A DNA stretch of 34,862 nucleotides, from positions 1 to 34,862 of the forward strand of contig CAVNZM010000042.1 in NCBI GenBank assembly GCA_963693365.1. Reading direction: 5' to 3'. Positions 27,322 to 33,796 of this stretch are shown here, piece by piece (position 1 is the stretch's first letter; each line of letters starts with the position of its first letter). Position numbers and translations under genes: made by a program. Origin of the DNA: Amoebidium appalachense (lineage: Eukaryota; Ichthyosporea). The notes under the pieces are model-generated. The model did no database searches and was not told the origin of the DNA. It saw only the letters and a program-made list of their open reading frames with translations.

Positions 27322-28068
27322 ATGGACCTGAGCCACCCGTCGGCGCGCACCCTTATATACCTGCTGCTCGGCCTGCTGATCCTCGCCATCCTCGCGGGGG
27401 CGGTCAGGGCTTCAAGGGGGAAGACAAAAACAGACGAGTCGGCAGGCAGCAAGAAAACTGAAACTGACCAGTCGGCTGGCAGCAAGAAAACTGAAACTGA
27501 CGAGTCGGCAGGCAGCAAGAAAACTGAAGCTGAGGCGGCCGGCAGCAAGAAGCCGCCCGAGTCACCGCCAGCCACCGACACGACCTGGGACGTGTTTGAG
27601 GGCGTCGAGCACGTCGGCGACGACATCAAGCATGTGAAGGACATCACGTTGGACGCGCTCAAGTCGATGTGCGAAGCCGATTCCGCATGCATAGGAATCA
27701 ACTACTCGACAAAGTACGGCTGGGGAAATCCTGGTGGTGGGTGGATGAAGCGCAAGGCCGGCATAAACAGCCGAACCTTCTACGGCGCCTCGCATATGAT
27801 TCGCGAAAGGGTGCCCGCCGATACATGGGACGAGTATGAGGGTGCCGAGCACACAGGCGACGACATCAAGTTTGTGAAGGACACGACTATGGATGCCATC
27901 AAGACCATGTGTCTGGCCGAGCCCACCTGTGTCGGCGTCAACTACTCGACGAAGAATGGTTGGGGCAACCCCGGGGGGGGGCAATTGAAGCGCATGGCCA
28001 ACATAAACAACAAGAACTTCAACGGCTCCTTCCACGTGCTGCGTGCCAGGGTTAAGCCGCCAATGTGA
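27322..28068 (+). CDS. Membrane-anchored protein with two PAN-like repeats
   Basis: 248 aa. Residues 1-30 include one membrane segment (LIYLLLGLLILAILAGAV); residues about 35-80 are three to four copies of an AGSKKTETD repeat; then two about 80-residue repeats follow, each with W-[DE]-x-[FY]-EG, GDDIKxVKD, a C-x5-C pair (MCEADSACIG, MCLAEPTCVG), NYSTKxGWGNPGGG and a final H-x-x-R-x-R. The pattern resembles PAN/apple or WSC-like modules that bind sugars or proteins, but Cys are few, so the call is tentative. A virion surface role would fit. AATAAA follows at about 28123. It is divergent from the 308-aa gene. Confidence 0.7.
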   Translation: MDLSHPSARTLIYLLLGLLILAILAGAVRASRGKTKTDESAGSKKTETDQSAGSKKTETDESAGSKKTEAEAAGSKKPPESPPATDTTWDVFEGVEHVGDDIKHVKDITLDALKSMCEADSACIGINYSTKYGWGNPGGGWMKRKAGINSRTFYGASHMIRERVPADTWDEYEGAEHTGDDIKFVKDTTMDAIKTMCLAEPTCVGVNYSTKNGWGNPGGGQLKRMANINNKNFNGSFHVLRARVKPPM

Positions 28069-28146
28069 GAGGAGATCCGGAACGCGCGACATGCAGGCGA
28101 CGACATTTTGTGTTGGGCATGAACAAATAAAACTTGCGCACCTATC

Positions 28147-28539
28147 ATGCCCGTCCCCGCCCTTCCCGTGCTGCTCGCCTGCGCCCTGCTGACCACCGGG
28201 AGCCTCGCATACGCCCTCTACGTGCACCTGCATCCCCCCCAGCCCCCCCGCACCATCATCAACGACATCCACGAGTCTTGTCTCACTCCCGACACCAAGC
28301 GCCGCCACCTCGAGGAGGCCCGCAGGTGGCTGCACCTGTACGAGGCCGCACGCACGCAGGAGGAGCACGACGCCGTCCGCGAGGTCATCCGCCACGCCCT
28401 GCTCGCCCGGGATGTCGACCACCAGAGGCGCGCAATGCTTGAGCGGGAGGAGGAGCAGAACAAGGTGTATGCCGAGAACGAACGCCGGGCGATCTACCGA
28501 CAAGCAAAGCTGGATAAGCTGCTTGGCCGCAACCCCTGA
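28147..28539 (+). CDS. N-anchored membrane protein with charged helix
   Basis: 130 aa starting MPVPALPVLLACALLTTGSL, one N-terminal hydrophobic segment (possible signal or anchor), then a long charged helix rich in Glu, Arg and Gln (RRHLEEARRWLHLYEAA, MLEREEEQNKVYAENERR). It lies about 80 nt after the PAN-like gene and just before a tiny basic gene, in one rightward run of five genes. No family recognised. Confidence 0.65.
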   Translation: MPVPALPVLLACALLTTGSLAYALYVHLHPPQPPRTIINDIHESCLTPDTKRRHLEEARRWLHLYEAARTQEEHDAVREVIRHALLARDVDHQRRAMLEREEEQNKVYAENERRAIYRQAKLDKLLGRNP

Positions 28540-28563
28540 TCCGCATTTTGTGCCCTACCAACA

Positions 28564-28734
28564 ATGTCCAACACAAGCACGAACACCAGGCGCCGACGCT
28601 CCCACCGCTCTTCCAGGCGCCGCAGGACCCTGACCCCCTATGCGCGCGGGGGCGTTCTCCAGTTCGCCGGCTTCGACTGCAAGGCCGATGCGTGGCCGTG
28701 TGTGCCCCTGCTAACGGCTTACGTCCCTGTGTAG
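28564..28734 (+). CDS. 56-aa Arg-rich protein, adenovirus mu-like layout
   Basis: It starts MSNTSTNTRRRRSHRSSRRR, followed by a short hydrophobic half with ARGGVLQFAG and two Cys. The basic head and GG suggest a DNA-binding peptide that might be released by a viral protease, as in adenovirus pX/mu; this is inference from layout only. TTTTG lies 14 nt before the ATG, as in other genes of the island. It fills the gap between the 130-aa and 177-aa genes (24 and 27 nt). Confidence 0.6.
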   Translation: MSNTSTNTRRRRSHRSSRRRRTLTPYARGGVLQFAGFDCKADAWPCVPLLTAYVPV

Positions 28735-28761
28735 TGTACTATTTTATTTTCCCGTCACCCA

Positions 28762-29295
28762 ATGGCCAAACGCACGTCCCCGGGCAAAGCCAAAACCAAG
28801 CCCGCCCAGAAGATGAAGCCTCGGAGGCGTCCCGCCTCGAAGCCAAAGGCGGCACCGCCCACCGCCACCGGCCGCTCGCGCAGCGCCTCGCGCTCCCGGG
28901 CACCACGCCGCACCCGCAGCCGTTCGGGGAGTCTGGTCGGACGGAAGCCCGGTGCCGATTGGCTGCAGCAGGGGACGCACCCGTCCACAGTCCCCGTCTT
29001 GTCCGCTTATACGCCGCCGGGTCCTGTGCCCGTCTTGTCCCGTTCCACGCCGCCGGGTCCTGTGTCCGTCTTGTCCTTCACGCCGCCGGGTCCTGTGCCA
29101 ACGCCCGTTTCATCCGCACTTTCCACAAAACCTTCTTCGTCCGCACATTCCACAACCGTGTTGCCGGCGTCAGCGCCTGGACTGGGTTCTTCCTTGCCCG
29201 CACCTTCTTCGATGGGTGAATTGAGGTCTTCATCTTCAATGTCAGAACTGGATTCTTTATTGCAAGCGGTTGTTTTTTTGTCCCTCGCAAAGTAG
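28762..29295 (+). CDS. 177-aa Lys/Arg-rich protein with TPPGPV repeats
   Basis: It starts MAKRTSPGKAKTKPAQKMKP. Residues 1-60 are Lys/Arg/Ser/Pro-rich like a histone H1 or core-protein tail; residues 80-115 hold three copies of a TPPGPVPVLS repeat; the rest is Ser-rich with a short hydrophobic C-terminus. A T4 tract precedes the ATG by 11 nt. Likely nucleic-acid binding; otherwise unknown. Confidence 0.6.
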   Translation: MAKRTSPGKAKTKPAQKMKPRRRPASKPKAAPPTATGRSRSASRSRAPRRTRSRSGSLVGRKPGADWLQQGTHPSTVPVLSAYTPPGPVPVLSRSTPPGPVSVLSFTPPGPVPTPVSSALSTKPSSSAHSTTVLPASAPGLGSSLPAPSSMGELRSSSSMSELDSLLQAVVFLSLAK

Positions 29296-29367
29296 CACCC
29301 ACGCAAATGCATCAACGGAAAACCAGCCCGTGTAGCATTCACCGGCAACAAATTCGCCGGATGTAAC

Positions 29368-30090
29368 ATGAAGACCAGTAAAAAGCCAAAAACAAAGCAT
29401 TCGTTCCCCGTGGCCACCGCCCGGACGCGCTCCAAATCCAACCGCTCATCCTCCAAGCACCGCCACTCGCACGCCCGTGCTCGCTGCCCGCACGCGCGCT
29501 ACAACTTCTGGCCCCGCCGGGCCCTGCACTGGCTCGCCACGCCCTGGGCCACGCTGGGCATGGCCGAATCCACCCCGCGCCACGGCAACACCGCACCCGG
29601 CCGCCTGCTGAGCGCGCTCCCCGGCACGTGGGTGTGGGTCAAGACCAACGAGAGTCTCCGTGTCTCCGACCCGGTCGCCTACAGGGCCGCCGGCGGGCAG
29701 GTGCTGCTCGCACGCACGTTCGACCCGCACGCAGAGGTGCCCGGTGCGGACCTGCACGTGGGGGGCGTCGGGTACACCACACGGGCGTCGCTCGATGCGG
29801 CCCGAGGGGTGAGCCCCGGGATGGCCAACGGCTCGGGGTCGGTGTTTGCGAAGAGGCGCATCTCCGCAGCCACCAAGGTGGGCGACGGCGTGGCCGGCGT
29901 GGCGCTGCGACAGGGGCTGGCCGAGCCGGAGGTGCTGTCTGCGGTCAGGGAGCAGGCGCTCGCCCACAGGGACGGGCTGCTCGTTTATTGGGAGAGCAGC
30001 GGGGGCTACAGCATCTACGAGCTGGGGGCGAGCCGGTTGAGCAGAGGCGGGGCGACCAAGAACGAGCTCTGGGAGCTTGTGGTGCGGTGA
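29368..30090 (+). CDS. 240-aa protein with basic N-terminus, unknown
   Basis: It starts MKTSKKPKTKHSFPVATART; residues 1-55 are Lys/Arg/His/Ser-rich, while residues 75-240 look globular with several Gly-rich turns (VGGVGYTT, GDGVAGVALRQG, SSGGYSIYELG). No known motif. An AATAAA overlaps the stop (GGTGAATAAAG), the tightest polyadenylation signal seen here. It converges with the Bro-like gene; a nested palindrome lies between. Confidence 0.65.
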   Translation: MKTSKKPKTKHSFPVATARTRSKSNRSSSKHRHSHARARCPHARYNFWPRRALHWLATPWATLGMAESTPRHGNTAPGRLLSALPGTWVWVKTNESLRVSDPVAYRAAGGQVLLARTFDPHAEVPGADLHVGGVGYTTRASLDAARGVSPGMANGSGSVFAKRRISAATKVGDGVAGVALRQGLAEPEVLSAVREQALAHRDGLLVYWESSGGYSIYELGASRLSRGGATKNELWELVVR

Positions 30091-30225
30091 ATAAAGACGG
30101 GGATAGAGCGTTCCGTCCATCGAATTTCCAAGATCGAACGATTCGGATCTTGCCCATCCCCCCCTTTTGAAGATGACCTCATGGTTCCTTCCCGCCGAGA
30201 GCATGAACCAGGAGGACCACGCCCA

Positions 30226-30268
30226 CCAATCATTATTTCCTGACAACCAGTCAGGATTTCCTGATTGG
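30226..30268. terminator. 43-bp nested palindrome between convergent genes
   Basis: Inner arms TCCTGAC/GTCAGGA around AACCA, outer arms CCAATCA/TGATTGG, with 5-nt spacers on both sides; both arm pairs are perfect. It ends one base before the stop of the Bro-like gene. Hairpins mark 3' ends in mimivirus transcripts, so a bidirectional 3'-end signal is possible; the inverted CCAAT boxes also allow a protein-binding role. Confidence 0.5.
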
Positions 30269-31549
30269 CTAAGCCAGTTTCACGGTATGCCAGCGTTCCT
30301 CTGCCGCAGCTTCGTTCCACTTGCGCATGACAAGCGAGAACATGTCATAGTTGTTCACCAGTGCTTCGCAGTCGCTAATTCGCATGGTCTTGGCGTGTGT
30401 GCGTGTGAGTGTCTTGAATGTAGCTTCCATCGCGAATGCCTCTGCTCTGTCCTTGCACGGCACAGCCAGCAGCACGTTGTTCAGGATGACGCGGCGGTTC
30501 TTGTCGCGGCAGTAGCGGCGCGCCATGCTCAGGCCTGTGCACCCAAACATGATGGTTGTGTCCAGGGAATCAACGAAGTAGAAGCAGGGCCCCTTGCGCG
30601 CCGTCTCGGTCATGTGCTCGTTCAGCCCACGCACCAGGTAGTAGCGCTCGTCCAGGTTCTTGTTGAGCAGCTGCGCCTCGCGGGCCTGTTCGTGCGCCAG
30701 GCGCCTTTCCTCCAGCTTTTGCTCGTGCTGCTGCTTGCTCTTGTCCATCTCCTGGTTGTGAGTTTGCTTGGACAGCTGCATCTCTGCGTGTATGGTTGTG
30801 CGCTTGGCCTCCTCTGCACGCTCTACCTCCTCTGCTCGTTGACGGGCTGCTAGTGCTTCTGGGTTGCTCACGATTGCAATTTCCCTTTGCATGTGCAGAA
30901 TTCTTTCAAACTTCGCCAGCGCTTTCTCCACATCGTCCCCTTCCTTCTCTATCCAATACTCAAGCTCTGATGGCTTCCACTTCTTTATCGCTTGTTCCTC
31001 ACACCCTGCTGTGGCATTTCTCTTCGCACCGCGTTGCTGTTCACCCCTGAAACTCTCCCGCATGAATGCATTTGGCCCGTCGGGCTCGTTCTCCGCCTTT
31101 CTCGCGTTCTCCTTGACTTCCTCCGTGATGGTTTCATCCCCTCCTTCCACGCGTGCAATAGTTGCTGCCCACTTGTCTACAATGTTTGTTGTAACCCTCG
31201 CACCCGAGGCAATCTTGAATGTTGCTTTCACCAAGTCGGTGGCTGCAACTACCGGGGTTGTCTTTCTGCCTTTCTCCAAAGAGCAATTCACCATTTTGAT
31301 GACTTGCCTCAGATCCTTTTCAATTCTCCCAATGTAGTTGCTGGCGGTTTTGCGATCAAGGCCTCTTACCAGCATCACATAGTCCACCAAACTGGCCATG
31401 CGCACGCCGTCCACTGTGCATGTTCGTATGCTCTTTCCCGCCAACTCTATCACCCCCTTTTTCACGTGCGCCACCTCGTCTCCCGTGAAGGCTGGTTCGT
31501 TGGCCAGGGTCTCGTAGGTGGGTGGTGTGTCTGTGACTGATGCAGCCAT
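30269..31549 (-). CDS. Bro/MSV199-like protein with coiled coil
   Basis: 426 aa from the ATG at 31549, with a TATA box about 32-41 nt upstream. Residues about 45-85 (DGVRMASLVDYVMLVRGLDR, then a KTASNYIGRI helix) resemble the Bro-N/MSV199 DNA-binding domains common in large DNA viruses. Residues about 200-300 are a long Gln/Glu/Lys coiled coil. Residues 322-385 (FYFVDSLDTTIMFGCTGLSM, then RRYCRDKNRR) could be a diverged T5orf172/GIY-YIG domain, often paired with MSV199, but this is weak. A regulatory DNA-binding role is inferred. Confidence 0.65.
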   Translation of the reverse strand: MAASVTDTPPTYETLANEPAFTGDEVAHVKKGVIELAGKSIRTCTVDGVRMASLVDYVMLVRGLDRKTASNYIGRIEKDLRQVIKMVNCSLEKGRKTTPVVAATDLVKATFKIASGARVTTNIVDKWAATIARVEGGDETITEEVKENARKAENEPDGPNAFMRESFRGEQQRGAKRNATAGCEEQAIKKWKPSELEYWIEKEGDDVEKALAKFERILHMQREIAIVSNPEALAARQRAEEVERAEEAKRTTIHAEMQLSKQTHNQEMDKSKQQHEQKLEERRLAHEQAREAQLLNKNLDERYYLVRGLNEHMTETARKGPCFYFVDSLDTTIMFGCTGLSMARRYCRDKNRRVILNNVLLAVPCKDRAEAFAMEATFKTLTRTHAKTMRISDCEALVNNYDMFSLVMRKWNEAAAEERWHTVKLA

Positions 31550-31580
31550 GATGTGTGTCTAGAAAATGTTGGTGCACGCC

Positions 31581-31590
31581 CTTTTATACC
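31581..31590 (-). promoter_or_regulatory. TATA box of the Bro-like gene
   Basis: GGTATAAAAG on the minus strand, followed by GGCG, about 32 nt before the ATG; implies a very short 5' leader. Confidence 0.6.
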
Positions 31591-31775
31591 CTCCACACGC
31601 CCACCCCCCGCCCCCTTCCGCACCTGCACACGCACACGCACCCCACGCCCCCCACGCGCACGGGCGCCGGCCGTGCCTTCCTCCGCTGCTTCGCCACCGC
31701 CAGCACCTTCGGCCGCTTGCGCCGGCTGAGCACGAAGCGCAGGCGCGCCCCCGGGTCGGACTTCACCAGCGCCAT
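31584..31775 (-). CDS. Possible 63-aa basic protein
   Basis: It starts MALVKSDPGARLRFVLSRRK; the first 40 residues are Lys/Arg-rich, the end is Cys/Val/Gly-rich from a CA/GC-repetitive stretch. It would fit the set of small basic proteins of the island, but the tail overlaps the TATA box of the next gene and the composition is biased, so it may be chance. The rest of 31550-31869 holds nothing I can support. Confidence 0.35.
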   Translation of the reverse strand: MALVKSDPGARLRFVLSRRKRPKVLAVAKQRRKARPAPVRVGGVGCVCVCRCGRGRGVGVWRV

Positions 31776-31869
31776 GTGGGGGGGCGGGATTTTGTGGGTT
31801 AGGCAGTAGGATAACATGTATCTGTTTCAGGAACATAAGGATACCCCCCCTGTGCCAATAGAATAAACA

Positions 31870-32688
31870 TTAGAATTGCAGGATTTTCTGCTTGCTTAGT
31901 TTGTAACATCCTACACGCCCTGAATCTGGCAGGGGATGGTGATCCGAAAATGTGCAGACCTTGGCCGTGTTGATGGTTGCAACTGGACCCAATATCTTCT
32001 TAACCACCATTCCAAAGGACCTGAGACTTGGTGCTTCGCTGTCACTGTATCTATGCCAATTTTGGTAAAGCTGATAGAGCCCGGTGGGTGTGAAGTACTG
32101 GTTCTCCGGACTGCAACGCTTGCCATTCCTGTAAAATTCCAGACCTTCACAACTCTTCTTCTGTTTGACCAAGTCATGCAAAAACTGTGCCTCGTCACTC
32201 CGGCTGATTCCTTCAAGTATATCCTTGGTGTCGTTGGGGGGTGGTCGTGGCGTCGTTTCTGGTACATTCTCTTCATTCGTGAAGTGGTATATAGCGGAAT
32301 GCATCTGTGGTTGCCGTTGCATTAATGCACCATCTGGGTTTCTTTGCGTGCTGGCTGGTTTGTTGAACATGAATAACAAGACATCTTCATCCACTGTTAC
32401 TCGGATACCAAAGTGGTTCATGGTGGTAAATGCGGCCTGGTAAAGGGCAACAGATCCAAACCCAAAAAGGTGAACCCGTGGAGAGCGATTTGGGTAGAAG
32501 AGCTGATATGCCAACACCTGCCCAATAGCATCCTTCCAATGCACCACCCGTTTCACCTCAATGACTTCTGTGTCCGTTAGGACATCAATCCTCCCATTTG
32601 GGGTAGAGATTTCTATCTCTCCATTTTCAGATGCAGCCAGTTTATCACGTATGACAGACTCTGATACATCGACCGTAACAGCTGACAT
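31870..32688 (-). CDS. PD-(D/E)XK nuclease with D5-type C-terminal domain
   Basis: 272 aa from the ATG at 32688; the longer frame starts with GTG. Residues 20-100 have the restriction-endonuclease core: D35 in GRIDVLTD, E44 and K46 in VIEVK, then Q57 and Y61 in IGQVLAYQ. Residues 160-272 are clearly homologous to the C-terminus of the SF3 helicase to the right: shared AQFLHDLV/LQFLRDLM, FTPTGLYQLYQNW/VQPTPLFDLYKLW and FGMVVKKILGP/FGMAVKRVLGP. That domain is a likely winged helix in D5-type helicases. I infer a replication- or recombination-linked nuclease that docks on the same partner or DNA as the helicase. Confidence 0.75.
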   Translation of the reverse strand: MSAVTVDVSESVIRDKLAASENGEIEISTPNGRIDVLTDTEVIEVKRVVHWKDAIGQVLAYQLFYPNRSPRVHLFGFGSVALYQAAFTTMNHFGIRVTVDEDVLLFMFNKPASTQRNPDGALMQRQPQMHSAIYHFTNEENVPETTPRPPPNDTKDILEGISRSDEAQFLHDLVKQKKSCEGLEFYRNGKRCSPENQYFTPTGLYQLYQNWHRYSDSEAPSLRSFGMVVKKILGPVATINTAKVCTFSDHHPLPDSGRVGCYKLSKQKILQF

Positions 32689-32940
32689 ATCGGAGATATA
32701 GTATGGGTGAGGAAAAAAAAAAGACTTGCCTGGCACAGCACCTTTTTGTACCGGCCGAGGCTCAGTCTGTATGCATATACGTATACATTCTGGACAGAGC
32801 GGTTTATTGGGTGGATGTGCACGGCACACAATGTGTCTTTGACAACGAAGTACAGGATCTTTGTCTTAGAAGTGAAAAATAGACGGATGCTCACTCGCAA
32901 CACACACGCGCCCCGCAGTATTCCGAATCTCATCCACCAA
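32689..32940. promoter_or_regulatory. Spacer upstream of the nuclease gene
   Basis: On the minus strand a T10 tract (32708-32717 region) and TACTATATCTCC precede the nuclease ATG. Longer open frames here are shadows of the zinc-finger and nuclease genes. Confidence 0.4.
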
Positions 32941-33459
32941 TCATGTATCGCTCTGGTTTTCCGGGTACCCCATGTGACGATGCAACAAATGCTTGTCTCG
33001 GACATGATATTTAAGAGTCGCCTCGCCCTTATACGAGGAGAAGCATATTTTGCAAACAAATGGTCTTTTTTGCAGGTTCTCGGAATGTGTCCTCTGATGC
33101 GCCTTGAGCTGCGAGTAGTCTGTGAAGGTCTGGTGGCACTCATCCAGTTGGCACTCGAACGATTGATCCCCTGAATGAACCCTCTCTCGCATATGTTGTC
33201 GTAGGCTGTATGGGTGGGAACAACGAAAACCACAGTTCTTGAAGGGGCAGGATAATGGCTTTTCACCTGTGTGAATTCTAATGTGAAAGTCAAGAGTGGA
33301 CCTCTGTGTGCAGCGCTGGTCACAGCCAGGCCAGGGGCATTTATAGGGTTTCTCTCCGGTATGTGTTATCATATGCCGTGTGAGAAGGCTAGAATATCCA
33401 AACACTTTGCCACACCCTTTCCAGGTGCAAATCAAACCATTGCCGGGCATGTGCGCCAT
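32941..33459 (-). CDS. Five-finger C2H2 zinc-finger protein
   Basis: 172 aa from the ATG at 33459. Five C2H2 fingers, of which the first are TFIIIA-like (C-x4-C spacing: CTWKGC, CPWPGC, CPFKNC, CQLDEC; the last CKIC is C-x2-C) with THTGEKPYKC and IHTGEKPLSC linkers. It should bind DNA or RNA sequence-specifically as a transcription factor. A T7G tract lies 15 nt before the ATG, as in other island genes. Such proteins are common in eukaryotic hosts, so capture from the host is likely. It lies between the nuclease and helicase genes, on the same strand. Confidence 0.85.
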   Translation of the reverse strand: MAHMPGNGLICTWKGCGKVFGYSSLLTRHMITHTGEKPYKCPWPGCDQRCTQRSTLDFHIRIHTGEKPLSCPFKNCGFRCSHPYSLRQHMRERVHSGDQSFECQLDECHQTFTDYSQLKAHQRTHSENLQKRPFVCKICFSSYKGEATLKYHVRDKHLLHRHMGYPENQSDT

Positions 33460-33796
33460 ACAGGTAAAGACAACAAAAAAATGAAAATGACCGTAGCACG
33501 CCGTGTGGTAGTGTAGGAGGGTAGTAAGTTCCTACAAAGCAAAATGTAAAGTGGTATCCCACACCGGACCAGCCAATCAAAACAGCGGAATCCTCCCGAC
33601 TTTTGCCGCTCAGACAGCAAATTAAGCTACTACATCCTCCTACATTACTACAACACACAAATACACATACTACAACGGTGTGTGGTGCGCTCAGAACCAA
33701 TGAGATTTGTAGGAAGGTGCGTGCTTATCCAATCATCATCGTCCTACGTAGTAGCTTTGTTGGAGCTTTGTAGGAGCTTTCGGCAAATGTGGGAGG
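33460..33796. promoter_or_regulatory. Zinc-finger promoter region with TGTAGGA motifs
   Basis: No gene seen. TGTAGGA or its complement TCCTACA occurs at 33512, 33530, 33638, 33708 and 33769, with a variant TCCTACG at 33742. CCAAT boxes lie at 33573, 33697 and 33729. It separates the helicase stop from the zinc-finger start. Confidence 0.5.

Noticed and set aside
30167-30853. 228-aa plus-strand ORF antisense to the Bro-like gene
   Set aside because: Leu/Val/His-rich shadow of the Gln/Glu coiled coil on the other strand.
32613-33323. 236-aa minus-strand ORF
   Set aside because: Overlaps the zinc-finger gene and the start of the nuclease gene in another frame; low-quality composition.
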